Source: Acinetobacter sp. XS-4 | GTDB taxonomy: Bacteria > Pseudomonadota > Gammaproteobacteria > Pseudomonadales > Moraxellaceae | Length of the DNA stretch: 64,000 nt | NCBI RefSeq assembly: GCF_023920705.1 | Contig: NZ_CP094657.1 | Coordinates: 1,674,001 to 1,738,000 of the forward strand | Direction of reading: 5' to 3' | In this document: piece after piece, positions 1 to 11,639 of the stretch | Layout: every line of letters begins with the position of its first letter | Position numbering within the stretch: the stretch's first letter is position 1 | The notes under the pieces: generated by a model | What the model saw: only the letters and a program-made list of their open reading frames with translations | What the model was told of the DNA's origin: nothing | Databases searched by the model: none | Program-made: the position numbers and the translations under genes

Positions 1-293
1 GTTGTTTGTGAATTTTGCTCAGAATGGGCAGGACGAGTTTCACGGCGAATTTCAGTTGTGGTATTCGCTGTTTCTTCGTGATGAACTTCGACTTGCGTTG
101 GTTCCTGAGTTTGAGCTTCTTCAGTTTTAACACTTTCTAAAGACTCAAATTTTGCAGGTTCAGCAGGCTTAGGTTCTGAAACAGCAGTTTCAACCTTTTC
201 TTGCTCTTCTTCTGGTGTTTCTTTTTTGACACATGCGGTTAACAATAGTCCAGCTGCAATAGCAGCACAGATTAAAAGTTTTTTATTTGCCAT
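1..293 (-). CDS. Lipoprotein, C-terminus cut off by window edge
   Basis: The first 97 or so residues of a secreted lipoprotein read leftward from an ATG at 293 and run off the window. The start MANKKLLICAAIAAG is followed by a hydrophobic stretch and the lipobox LTAC, with lipidation Cys at residue 21. The mature part seen is Glu/Pro/Lys/Thr-rich, acidic and probably disordered, which suggests a tethered spacer before an unseen C-terminal domain. The gene is divergent from pyrG and shares its roughly 220 bp upstream region. No function can be assigned from this part; the signal peptide and lipobox are clear. Confidence 0.8.
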   Translation of the reverse strand, partial: MANKKLLICAAIAAGLLLTACVKKETPEEEQEKVETAVSEPKPAEPAKFESLESVKTEEAQTQEPTQVEVHHEETANTTTEIRRETRPAHSEQNSQT

Positions 294-433
294 TGTCCTA
301 AACAACATTTAATTGAGGAGCTCGCATTATAACAGCAAAAGAGAATGAAAAAATCATGTGAGATTGACCTAATTTTTTATTAAAAATGCTGATAGAATAG
401 CCAGTTGTTTAATGATCTTTGAATTGGTGCGGT

Positions 434-2154
<1,721 letters not shown>

Positions 2155-2184
2155 TGCGATTTTAAATAAACTGGGAAAGTTTAA

Positions 2185-4393
<2,209 letters not shown>

Positions 4394-4432
4394 TCTTTAA
4401 ATAAAAAGTTAAAATTAATTTTTTAACATTTT

Positions 4433-4475
4433 AAGGTGCTGTTTCTCTATTTTAATAGGAAATGGCACCTTTTTT
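4433..4475 (+). terminator. Intrinsic terminator after eno
   Basis: The arms AAGGTGC and GCACCTT enclose further pairing of TTTC with GAAA and CTATT with AATAG, and a T run follows. It closes the pyrG-kdsA-eno block and abuts the end of the convergent DUF421 gene. Confidence 0.8.
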
Positions 4476-4476
4476 A

Positions 4477-5154
4477 TTACCCTAGGCGATGGGTTTTTAA
4501 TGACTTAGCCCAACTACGGTGTTTACAACGGGAACACTCTTGATCCAGCATATTTAGAATTTTCGTTTCACCGCATTTCATACATGAATAAAAAGTATTG
4601 ATTTTAAGTATGTTGGCTTCGCAATAGGCATCTGGGAATAAGGGAAGTCCCCATTTTACTTCGCCATCTTCATAGTACAATAAACTAAGAATACCGTCAG
4701 ACTCCAATAAAGCTGTTCTCACTTGACCTAAATGTTCAACATTTTGTTGGCGCATTTCTGAGAAAAACTCATCATGTGAATATGATTGTTTCTGGAAATC
4801 TTTGTAGACTAAAAGTCCATCTTTGACTACACAAAGGGCTTTTCCTTCTAGTAGGTCTTCAATTTTCTTATGCTTCACCATTGTCCAAGTTACAATACGA
4901 TAGAGAAAAAGAATAACGATAAACACGACAAAAGTATGAATAATAGGTAAGTCCTTGTTAAACATTGGATCACCAGCGGCGGAACCTAAACATAAAATAA
5001 TTGCGAGTTCAAAAAGGGAAAGTTGGCGAACACCACGCTTACCTGATAGCCTTAAAAAACTAATAATAATGATAAACATGATGAAACATCGAACCAAAAT
5101 TTCCAAAATAAAGGTCCAAGTTGTGTCACCTATGAAAATATTAAAAAAATCCAT
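4477..5154 (-). CDS. DUF421 (YetF/YcaP-like) membrane protein with C-terminal zinc ribbon
   Basis: A 225-residue protein with three N-terminal membrane helices (about 13-36, 48-64 and 70-90) and the DUF421 hallmark GKRGVRQLSLFELAIILCLGSAAGDP spread over the second helix. A cytoplasmic alpha/beta domain of the YetF type follows. The C-terminus carries two Cys pairs, CMKC at 191-194 and CSRC at 207-210, looking like a small zinc ribbon that most YetF-like proteins lack. The family function is poorly defined; some members are linked to membrane or spore physiology. The gene is convergent with eno and begins the accessory segment between eno and ftsB. Family call is firm, the zinc ribbon is inferred from Cys spacing. 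Confidence 0.85.
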   Translation of the reverse strand: MDFFNIFIGDTTWTFILEILVRCFIMFIIIISFLRLSGKRGVRQLSLFELAIILCLGSAAGDPMFNKDLPIIHTFVVFIVILFLYRIVTWTMVKHKKIEDLLEGKALCVVKDGLLVYKDFQKQSYSHDEFFSEMRQQNVEHLGQVRTALLESDGILSLLYYEDGEVKWGLPLFPDAYCEANILKINTFYSCMKCGETKILNMLDQECSRCKHRSWAKSLKTHRLG

Positions 5155-5516
5155 TTTTCTTTTCCCTAATAGATGGATGAAGTCTTTATAAAATTCTTAG
5201 CAAATTAAAAATAAAAAAACATACTTTTTAAGTAGTTATTGGTTAAGGGTGCGAACTTTATGTGATTTTGTATAACTTCTCTCATTCATAATATTTATTA
5301 AAATAAACATACAGTTAAAGCTTCAATCGTAAATAAAACAGCAAGAAAAAATCATTGTTGAAGTTATCAAATAAGATAAAAATGTTATTTATTAGAATTT
5401 TATTTTAAAGCTTTATGTGTTTACTAAATTTAAGCCTCTCTTTTTTTATAATATTTAGTCTCAACATATATATGATATATTTTAATATTATTGGGCTTTA
5501 AGCGAATTTTTATATC
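5155..5516. other. AT-rich intergenic region, no gene seen
   Basis: About 360 bp of very AT-rich sequence between two divergently read genes. It should hold both promoters. No open frame, RNA or repeat could be supported. Confidence 0.5.
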
Positions 5517-5894
5517 ATGAGAAAGCAATATCATTTTAGGAAAATTGAAAATGATACTTATATTTGGGATGTAGATAATTTAGTCGCATTAACTAAAGGT
5601 TTTAAAGTAAAAGAAATTTTGCTATCAGAAATAAAAGAATTAAATGAGCCGTATTGGTATCCAGACTCTTACCCCACTACTCAAGATATCATTGATCATA
5701 TGATACTAGTTCAAGAAGCAGATTTGTCTTATCCAATAATAATATGTTCACAGGGGAGAATAATGGATGGTATGCATAGGGTAGGGAAAGCAAAAATTTT
5801 AGGTAAGGTTAAAATATGTGCTGTACAATTTGATAAAGACCCTCAACCAGATTATATTAATGTTGATGAAAATGATCTTAACTATGACGATTAA
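5517..5894 (+). CDS. Stand-alone ParB/sulfiredoxin-like domain protein
   Basis: A 125-residue protein resembling the ParB N-terminal/sulfiredoxin fold. Residues about 33-42 read VKEILLSEIK, and about 75-95 read PIIICSQGRIMDGMHRVGKA. The latter matches the ParB box in which a D-G-x-H-R motif binds nucleotide. There is no DNA-binding helix-turn-helix and no ParA partner, so a plasmid-partition role is unlikely; free-standing members of this fold are often hypothetical. No good Shine-Dalgarno precedes the ATG, so the start is uncertain. The neighbours are unrelated accessory genes. Confidence 0.65.
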   Translation: MRKQYHFRKIENDTYIWDVDNLVALTKGFKVKEILLSEIKELNEPYWYPDSYPTTQDIIDHMILVQEADLSYPIIICSQGRIMDGMHRVGKAKILGKVKICAVQFDKDPQPDYINVDENDLNYDD

Positions 5895-5917
5895 TTATAA
5901 ATAATTGTTAATATGGC

Positions 5918-6598
5918 TCAGCTACAATCAGGGCTGTAGGGAATAGTATCTAAACGTTTCTGAAAGACCTTAGGATTCAGTATATTTTCATACATTTGTT
6001 GATATGTTTGTTTATGATCCTCAATGTGATGATAATCAATGATTTCTTGAAGTTTATCCTTATATTCTATATGGCCCGCATGAAACATCGCTGCATAATG
6101 GCCCCACAGTGCATATTGATATCGTATGGCTGCCTTTGGAATTAAATTTATTTCGTTTAGATAGCTTTGAGCCGTTTTTTCATAACATTCTTTTATTTCA
6201 TGAGCATCTTTTTTCATTTTTCTTAAGAAAATGCATTGCATCTCTTGCAGTTGTGAACTATCTGTTTTATTTAAAATTTTTTCGGTAACTATATATGCCT
6301 CTTCAAGGCAACCTAAGTGAATAAGTACCTTGCGTTTGGTTTTTAAAATATCTAAATTATTATCATTAGGAGGAATTTTTTTTAATAAGTTTTTAAATTT
6401 TAAATGGGTAGAATCTTGGGGGTGTTCAGCTTTTAGACTGTAAACAATATCATTATATTCAAATATATAGGGGTTAGCAGGTGTATATTGTTTATGATTG
6501 CTCTCCATATTAATTATTTTTGAAGGGCTATCATCAGTAGGGTGATCACAAGCACTTAAACCTAAGCTTACTAAAGAAAACGCTAAAATTTTGTGCAC
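5918..6598 (-). CDS. Hypothetical lipoprotein
   Basis: 226 residues starting MHKILAFSLVSLGLSAC, with a type II signal peptide and lipobox LSAC (lipidation Cys at residue 17). The mature part is mostly helical, rich in Lys/Glu/Tyr and has Cys at scattered positions. It could be a repeat-helical (TPR-like) protein, but no motif is clear enough to claim. It converges on the ParB-like gene. Likely anchored in the inner or outer membrane facing the periplasm; function unknown. Confidence 0.7.
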   Translation of the reverse strand: MHKILAFSLVSLGLSACDHPTDDSPSKIINMESNHKQYTPANPYIFEYNDIVYSLKAEHPQDSTHLKFKNLLKKIPPNDNNLDILKTKRKVLIHLGCLEEAYIVTEKILNKTDSSQLQEMQCIFLRKMKKDAHEIKECYEKTAQSYLNEINLIPKAAIRYQYALWGHYAAMFHAGHIEYKDKLQEIIDYHHIEDHKQTYQQMYENILNPKVFQKRLDTIPYSPDCS

Positions 6599-6848
6599 TA
6601 CAGTTTATACCTTTATTCTCTTTCATGAGATTTATGAAGAATAATAAAATATAAAAGAAAATACTGTGTAGTTTTTTATTTCTCAGGTTCTTGAGCGGTT
6701 CAACAGTCAATTTGAGTTTAAAAATTAGTTTATCTTTTTTGAATCAATAATATAAAGCCTATGGTTTCAACACCATTATTCAACAAGATCAGTATTCAAT
6801 CTGTTAAAAATCCAAATTTTGATGTGTGGATGGCGATTCTATGCTTAA

Positions 6849-7226
6849 TGCAATATTGACAATTGGGGTATTAGCTTTGGTATTGCTAATTTTGAAGCAA
6901 AAGATGCAAAAGGCACAAAGGTTAATACGACAAACTCTCGAACAACATCGAATCTATTTATTAAGTACAAACTTGATCAATGGAGTGCAGGACTTGGTTT
7001 AAATTATAAGAGTAAATACTATACGGGTAGTGGAAGCTATCGTATTGAGCAAGATGCGTATGTTTTAGCAAGTGCGATGCTTGGCTATCAAGTAGATAAA
7101 AATATCAAACTTCAATTTAATATCGATAATATTTTTGATGAAAAATATTATGAAGGTATTGGTGCTAACTCAATGAATTGGGGCACACCACGAAATGCAA
7201 CAGTAAGTGTTCGTTATAATTTCTGA
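6849..7226 (+). pseudogene. C-terminal remnant of a TonB-dependent siderophore receptor
   Basis: In this frame about 125 codons read to a TGA at 7224 as the last beta-strands of a TonB-dependent outer-membrane receptor. Visible pieces are DNWGISFGIANFEAK, LGLNYKSKYYTGS, the near-terminal plug-type box FNIDNIFDEKYYEGIG, then WGTPRNATVSVRYNF ending in the aromatic outer-membrane signal Phe. A stop (TAA, 6846-6848) lies just upstream in frame, and 6600-6845 contains no plug domain, signal peptide or start. The gene therefore lost some four fifths of its length. The family is FhuE/FpvA-like by eye; the intact substrate cannot be told. A terminator still follows. Confidence 0.8.
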
Positions 7227-7254
7227 TTTAAACTTACATAAGAAACCGATTTAT

Positions 7255-7287
7255 AAAAGCTCTCGAAAGAGGGCTTTTATTCTTTTT
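7255..7287 (+). terminator. Intrinsic terminator after receptor remnant
   Basis: Ten-pair stem AAAAGCTCTC / GAGGGCTTTT (one G-U) capped by a GAAA tetraloop and followed by ATTCTTTTT. It is probably the original terminator of the decayed receptor gene. Confidence 0.8.
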
Positions 7288-7337
7288 AAGCTCGTTTTAA
7301 AAGTGAAGAAAATCTTGACTTCTTTTTTACAAATATG

Positions 7338-7352
7338 GTTGTATTATGCAAC
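7338..7352. promoter_or_regulatory. Inverted repeat, candidate MarR operator
   Basis: GTTGTAT-T-ATGCAAC is a 7 bp inverted repeat with one mismatch, about 20 bp before the ATG of the MarR-GNAT gene. MarR-type repressors commonly bind such palindromes over their own promoter, so autoregulation is a plausible inference. Confidence 0.45.
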
Positions 7353-7372
7353 TATATTTTGAGGGTGCAGTG

Positions 7373-8326
7373 ATGATTGAGCAAAAAATTATTGATGAAA
7401 TCCGTAGTTCATCTCGAATCATGGTTCGAGAATTAGGTTTTATGAGTTCAACCCTTGCTGCCACTGATTATTCTCCGTCAGCTGTTCATTCTTTACTTGA
7501 ACTTGAAAATAGAGGTTCTCTAACAGCTGGCCAATTAGGACAAATTTTAGGTTTAGAGAAATCAAGTGTGAGCAGAATGTTGGTTAAACTCATTACGGCT
7601 GGTGAGATTAGAGAAGAACAAGATAAGAATGATGCCAGATTAAAGGTGATTCAACTCACTCCGAAAGGAGAGGATACTGTAAGAAAAATTAATAATTATG
7701 GAGAAATGCGAGTTATTCAAGCCATTGAGAAATTAAACTCTTCTAATCAACTTGTTATTGCTCAAGGTTTGACAGCCTACGCTGAATCTTTAGTAAACTG
7801 TCGAAATAATAAAGATTTTATAAATAACAATAATATTGAAATTGTGAGTGGCTACCGCGCAGGTATGATTGGCAGAATCGCAGAAATGCATGGTACTTAT
7901 TATTATGAAAATTATAATTTTGGAGCTTTTTTTGAAGGAAAAGTGGCTACCAATTTAGCTGAGTTCTCTAGCCGTCTTTATAAAGACTCTAATAATATTT
8001 GGTTGGCAATAAAAAATAATAAAATTGTGGGTTCTGTTGCAATTGATGGCGAAGATTTAGGGAATAACGAGGCTCATCTTCGGTGGTTTATTTTAAGTGA
8101 CGATTGTCGAGGACAAGGTATTGGCAAAAAGCTATTAAAAGAAGCAATACACTTTTGTGATCAAAAACAATTTTCTGCTGTTCAATTATGGACTTTCAGT
8201 GGCCTTAGTGCAGCAGGAAAACTTTATGAAACTTTTGGTTTTAAACTCATGAATGAATGGGAAGGAGACCAATGGGGCAACACCATGTTAGAGCAACAAT
8301 TTACGCGGGTAAATAATGTAAATTAG
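7373..8326 (+). CDS. MarR-type regulator fused to GNAT acetyltransferase
   Basis: A 317-residue two-domain protein. Residues about 1-145 are a MarR winged helix, with recognition segment LTAGQLGQILGLEKSSVSRMLVKL and wing DARLKVIQLTPKG. Residues about 155-310 are a GNAT acetyltransferase, with the acetyl-CoA loop CRGQGIGKKLL and the C-terminal block AAGKLYETFGFKL. Such fusions are known and are usually annotated as bifunctional helix-turn-helix/GNAT proteins, with substrates mostly unknown. The start at 7373 is chosen because GAGGGT precedes it by 6 bp; an ATG at 7346 lies inside the palindrome. It probably regulates itself. Confidence 0.88.
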   Translation: MIEQKIIDEIRSSSRIMVRELGFMSSTLAATDYSPSAVHSLLELENRGSLTAGQLGQILGLEKSSVSRMLVKLITAGEIREEQDKNDARLKVIQLTPKGEDTVRKINNYGEMRVIQAIEKLNSSNQLVIAQGLTAYAESLVNCRNNKDFINNNNIEIVSGYRAGMIGRIAEMHGTYYYENYNFGAFFEGKVATNLAEFSSRLYKDSNNIWLAIKNNKIVGSVAIDGEDLGNNEAHLRWFILSDDCRGQGIGKKLLKEAIHFCDQKQFSAVQLWTFSGLSAAGKLYETFGFKLMNEWEGDQWGNTMLEQQFTRVNNVN

Positions 8327-8457
8327 CCATCTTTGATGTATTAGGCTTGGAAAGTTATATCTCAGGTTTATTACAACAATATCTGAAAAATGCATGAAAA
8401 GGTCAGTGGAATTCTGTGGTTTTAGTTTACTGCTCTTTAATAGTATGAAGTATTGCT

Positions 8458-9129
8458 TTAAGTCAGATTGCTTAAATAATTAATCGCACTTTTCAATTCA
8501 TCATAATGATGAATGTAACTATCTACAGAAGCTGAAGTCACAGAGGTATTGGGTTGAAAAAAGATAGTTCGCATCCCAACTTTTTTTGCACCCTCAATAT
8601 CAGCTTTTAGGTTGTCTCCTACAAAAATACATTCGTTTGGAGTGCAACCTAATTCATTGCATGTATATTTAAAAATTTCTGGATCGGGTTTTCTTAAACC
8701 TACTGCTTCAGATACGGTAATAGCTGAAAAGAACTCGGTTAGTCCTAGCGCGTGAAAGTTGTTTTCCTGAAACGGAGATTTTCCATTTGAAATTAATCCT
8801 AATTTATAGCCTTGATCGTATAAGTAATGGATTGTTTCAGGCACTCTTTCAAATGCTATAGCAAATTTATTGAAATCAGTTATATAAGAATGAAGTAGCT
8901 CATCTGTATCAAGTTTTTCTATATGAAACTCTTTGATTAATTGAGAATAAACGAGGTCTTTCCAAACGCTGCCGTGATCATCTAGTTCTACAAACCTAGC
9001 GATGAAGTGTTTTTTACTCTGCTGAGGTACGAGTTGGTAATAGTCAACTTGCCATTCGATAAATTTTATCAGTGAGGTTATCCGATCAAGTAGGGTTTGA
9101 TCCAAATCAAATAAAATAGCTTTGAACAT
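8458..9129 (-). CDS. HAD-family phosphatase (YjjG-like)
   Basis: 223-residue haloacid-dehalogenase hydrolase. Motif I is LFDLDQTLLD (nucleophile Asp at 8, general acid Asp at 10), motif II ends LISNG at about 114-118, the motif III Lys sits in GLRKPDPEIF, and motif IV is FVGDNLKADIEGA. A helical C1 cap occupies residues 15-85. The size fits small-molecule phosphatases such as YjjG nucleotidases, but the substrate cannot be fixed from sequence. It is convergent with the MarR-GNAT gene and alone on its strand. Confidence 0.88.
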   Translation of the reverse strand: MFKAILFDLDQTLLDRITSLIKFIEWQVDYYQLVPQQSKKHFIARFVELDDHGSVWKDLVYSQLIKEFHIEKLDTDELLHSYITDFNKFAIAFERVPETIHYLYDQGYKLGLISNGKSPFQENNFHALGLTEFFSAITVSEAVGLRKPDPEIFKYTCNELGCTPNECIFVGDNLKADIEGAKKVGMRTIFFQPNTSVTSASVDSYIHHYDELKSAINYLSNLT

Positions 9130-9202
9130 TTTACTTTTATTAAATTTATAGATTTATTAATTATAGGTTCTTAGTTGCCAGAATTATTTTTTAATTTGTA
9201 GC

Positions 9203-9379
9203 TTAGTTATTTATTGATAGGAAAAAGTTGTCTAACTGAATTGCTACGATGAGAGCAGAATCTTCGTCATCACATGTTTTTTCCAACATAAATTTCTCAT
9301 ACTTAGAATGATTTTTTTGTGCGTAGATTGATTTATAAGCAATTGTACTTATAAATATTATTTCCCTTTCAAATTCCAT
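9203..9379 (-). CDS. Small open frame of 58 codons, uncertain
   Basis: Within the 408 bp gap between the HAD gene and ftsB, the minus strand has an open frame MEFEREIIFIST... ending LDNFFLSINN. It is acidic, with a cluster CDDEDSAL. No clear ribosome binding site precedes it and no family is recognised. It could be a real small protein or the tail of a decayed gene. The rest of the gap shows nothing beyond the ftsB promoter region. Confidence 0.3.
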   Translation of the reverse strand: MEFEREIIFISTIAYKSIYAQKNHSKYEKFMLEKTCDDEDSALIVAIQLDNFFLSINN

Positions 9380-9537
9380 TCATTTTTGACAAAATGAAAC
9401 ATGTCACAATGGTCAATTAAAGTAATATGCCCATTAATAATTTTGCTTAAATTTTTGCAGGAATTGCGCATGCTACTTGTTAATTACTATACAATACAAA
9501 CTCTTAACGAAAGTTTTTAATTAAAAATCTTAATGAT

Positions 9538-9927
9538 ATGTTAGAAGTATTTCGATCCACTTCAAGCAAACTGATATTGCTACTTGTTATTGTTTTAGTA
9601 GCTATACTGCAATATCAATTTTGGTTAGGTGAGGGTGGCTATATCCCTCATCAAGCTCTCATGCAACAAATTCAGCAACAAGCTGAGGTAAATGAAGAGC
9701 TTAAAGAACGAAACCGTATTTTGGCAGCAGAGGTTTTTGACCTGAAAAATGGTACAGAAGCAATAGAAGAACATGCCCGCCTTGATCTTGGTTTGGTTAA
9801 ACCTCACGAGACATTTGTGCAAATGAGTACAATCAGTACCCATTACAAGCCTATTTATATTGACCCGAACGCTAAAGTTGATTTGGAAACGAATGAGACA
9901 CCTGCATCCCCAGATATCCCAGACTAA
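9538..9927 (+). CDS. ftsB: Cell division protein FtsB
   Basis: Bitopic inner-membrane septum protein that forms the FtsQ-FtsB-FtsL complex. It has a short cytoplasmic start, one membrane helix at residues 11-28 (LILLLVIVLVAILQYQFW), and a periplasmic coiled coil (EELKERNRILAAEVFDLK) followed by the conserved EEHARLDLGLVKPHETF. At 129 residues it is longer than E. coli FtsB (103), with a Thr/Pro-rich tail. Its 3' end overlaps ispD by 35 bp, the usual ftsB-ispD arrangement, and this pair normally follows eno, so the genes between are likely an insertion. Confidence 0.93.
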   Translation: MLEVFRSTSSKLILLLVIVLVAILQYQFWLGEGGYIPHQALMQQIQQQAEVNEELKERNRILAAEVFDLKNGTEAIEEHARLDLGLVKPHETFVQMSTISTHYKPIYIDPNAKVDLETNETPASPDIPD

Positions 9928-10609
9928 ATTATGGGCAGTGATTCCAGCTGCAGGATCAGGAAGTCGTTTTTCTAAAACTGAATTGAAACAGTATCAATAT
10001 ATTCAGAATAGGACTGTTTTAGAACATACGATTGGCCGTATAAGCCAACTTCCGTTAAATGGTTATGTTTTAGCAATTGGTACACAAGATACCTTTGCTC
10101 AAACTCTAGCATTTCAAAATATAGATAAGGCGCATTTTTGCATTGGTGGAGCTGAGCGAGTCCATTCAGTGTTAAATGCGTTAAATCATCTTTTAAATTT
10201 TGCCGATGAAAATGATTGGGTTCTTGTGCATGATGCGGCTCGCCCTTGTGTAACAATTGATTGTTTAAATGCACTTGTGGCAAAGGTAATTGAATCAAAT
10301 GAGAGTGCTATTTTAGCAATTCCTGTTCGCGATACTTTAAAGCAGGTTAAATCAGGCAATCAAATTGATAAAACAGTTAGCCGAGATTTATTATGGCAAG
10401 CTCAAACTCCTCAAATTACCAAAATCGGTAAACTAAAAAAAGCAATTGAATATGCTTTAGAAAATGACGTTACTATTACCGATGAGGCAAGTGCACTCGA
10501 GTATATGGGTGAAACTGTACAGGTCGTAATGGGGCGTTCGGATAATATAAAAATTACCTATCCCGATGATTTAGAACTGGCGCGTTTGATTCTTCAATCT
10601 CAGTCTTAA
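9893..10609 (+). CDS. ispD: 2-C-methyl-D-erythritol 4-phosphate cytidylyltransferase
   Basis: Third step of the MEP isoprenoid pathway: MEP plus CTP gives CDP-ME. The start at 9893 (MRHLHPQISQTKLWAVIPAAGSGSRF) gives 238 residues; an in-frame ATG at 9860 would extend further into ftsB. The CTP-binding loop PAAGSGSRF with downstream Lys is present, as are VLVHDAARPCV at about 95-105 and DEASALE plus GRSDNIKITYPDDL in the C-terminal half. Translationally coupled to ftsB by overlap and closed by a strong terminator. Confidence 0.96.
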   Translation: MRHLHPQISQTKLWAVIPAAGSGSRFSKTELKQYQYIQNRTVLEHTIGRISQLPLNGYVLAIGTQDTFAQTLAFQNIDKAHFCIGGAERVHSVLNALNHLLNFADENDWVLVHDAARPCVTIDCLNALVAKVIESNESAILAIPVRDTLKQVKSGNQIDKTVSRDLLWQAQTPQITKIGKLKKAIEYALENDVTITDEASALEYMGETVQVVMGRSDNIKITYPDDLELARLILQSQS

Positions 10610-10622
10610 TTCTCTTATTTTT

Positions 10623-10661
10623 AACTTGCTTGGATGATTTGTTCATCTAAGCAAGTTTTCT
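10623..10661 (+). terminator. Intrinsic terminator after ispD
   Basis: A 15-pair stem (AACTTGCTTGGATGA with its complement at 10643-10657, one G-U pair) and a 5-base loop are followed by TTTTC. It separates the housekeeping genes from the pca operon. Confidence 0.85.
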
Positions 10662-10741
10662 ACATATCTATTTATAACAACTCATATTCTTTTACATTGA
10701 TACGTTTTAGGATTTATCAACATCGGACAACTACATTAGAT

Positions 10742-10782
10742 AATGTTCGATCATCGAACAAAAAATATTTATACCGAACAAA
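10742..10782 (+). promoter_or_regulatory. PcaU-type operator upstream of pcaI (three 10 bp repeats)
   Basis: Three related decamers are visible: AATGTTCGAT at 10742-10751 (inverted), ATCGAACAAA at 10753-10762 and ACCGAACAAA at 10773-10782. The first two make a palindrome centred on C10752; the third is a direct repeat exactly 20 bp on. One palindrome plus one direct repeat spaced by 10 bp is the architecture known for the IclR-type activator PcaU in Acinetobacter baylyi. It ends 167 bp before the pcaI ATG. PcaU responds to protocatechuate in that species. Confidence 0.8.
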
Positions 10783-10949
10783 ACCATGGTTTGATAACTA
10801 GATCAAATTACAAAAATTATCAAGAATGTTTAAAAGGAAATCTAAGGGAAACACTCGGGATTGGGTGAAATATCTATCTGTTCATTCTACCTCGTTGTGC
10901 CTAAATCTTTTATCTATTTCTTCCTGAATGAGCACAATGGAGTTGTCTA

Positions 10950-11621
10950 ATGATTGACAAAAGTAAGTCCTCTCTTAGCGAGGTACTATCGCAGATTAAA
11001 GATGGTGCAACCATTCTGATTGGTGGTTTTGGTACCGCAGGACAACCCGCTGAACTCATTGACGGACTCATTGAACTGGGTATTAAAGATTTAACGATTG
11101 TCAGCAATAACGCCGGTAATGGCGATTATGGTCTGGCTAAACTGCTTAAAGCTGGTTCGGTTAAAAAAGTAATCTGTTCTTTCCCACGTCAGGCAGACTC
11201 TTATGTGTTTGATGAACTGTACCGTGCTGGAAAGGTTGAGCTTGAAGTGGTACCGCAAGGTAATCTGGCTTGCCGTATTCAGGCAGCCGGTATGGGATTA
11301 GGTGCTGTGTTTACCCCAACAGGCTTTGGAACACTTTTAGCTGAAGGCAAAGAAACCCGCCAGATTGATGGTAAAGACTATGTACTCGAATATCCAATTA
11401 AGGCTGACTTTGCCTTGATTAAAGCTTACAAAGGCGACCGCTGGGGTAATCTGGTTTACCGTAAATCTGCACGTAACTTTGGCCCAATTATGGCCATGGC
11501 AGCGGATGTAACCATTGTTCAGGTTTCTGAAGTGGTTGAGCTAGGTGGATTAGATCCAGAGCACATCATCACCCCAGGTATCTTTGTACAGCATGTTGTA
11601 CAAGTACAGCCCGCACAATAA
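10950..11621 (+). CDS. pcaI: 3-oxoadipate CoA-transferase subunit A
   Basis: Alpha subunit of beta-ketoadipate:succinyl-CoA transferase, which moves CoA from succinyl-CoA to 3-oxoadipate. 223 residues; the family's glycine-rich CoA-binding start ATILIGGFGTAGQPAEL is at about 19-35, and FPRQADSYVF and PTGFGTLLAEGKETR follow. First gene of the pca-qui operon, 18 bp before its partner pcaJ. It is identical in protein to the second copy at 55079-55750; only three clustered synonymous changes were seen in the 3' part compared. Membership in the pca operon, rather than general acetoacetate metabolism, is set by context. Confidence 0.96.
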   Translation: MIDKSKSSLSEVLSQIKDGATILIGGFGTAGQPAELIDGLIELGIKDLTIVSNNAGNGDYGLAKLLKAGSVKKVICSFPRQADSYVFDELYRAGKVELEVVPQGNLACRIQAAGMGLGAVFTPTGFGTLLAEGKETRQIDGKDYVLEYPIKADFALIKAYKGDRWGNLVYRKSARNFGPIMAMAADVTIVQVSEVVELGGLDPEHIITPGIFVQHVVQVQPAQ

Positions 11622-11639
11622 GCAATAAGGAGAAATAAC

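Noticed and set aside
8327..8457. Possible transposase remnant between the MarR-GNAT and HAD genes
   Set aside because: No frame or terminal repeat could be supported in 130 bp.
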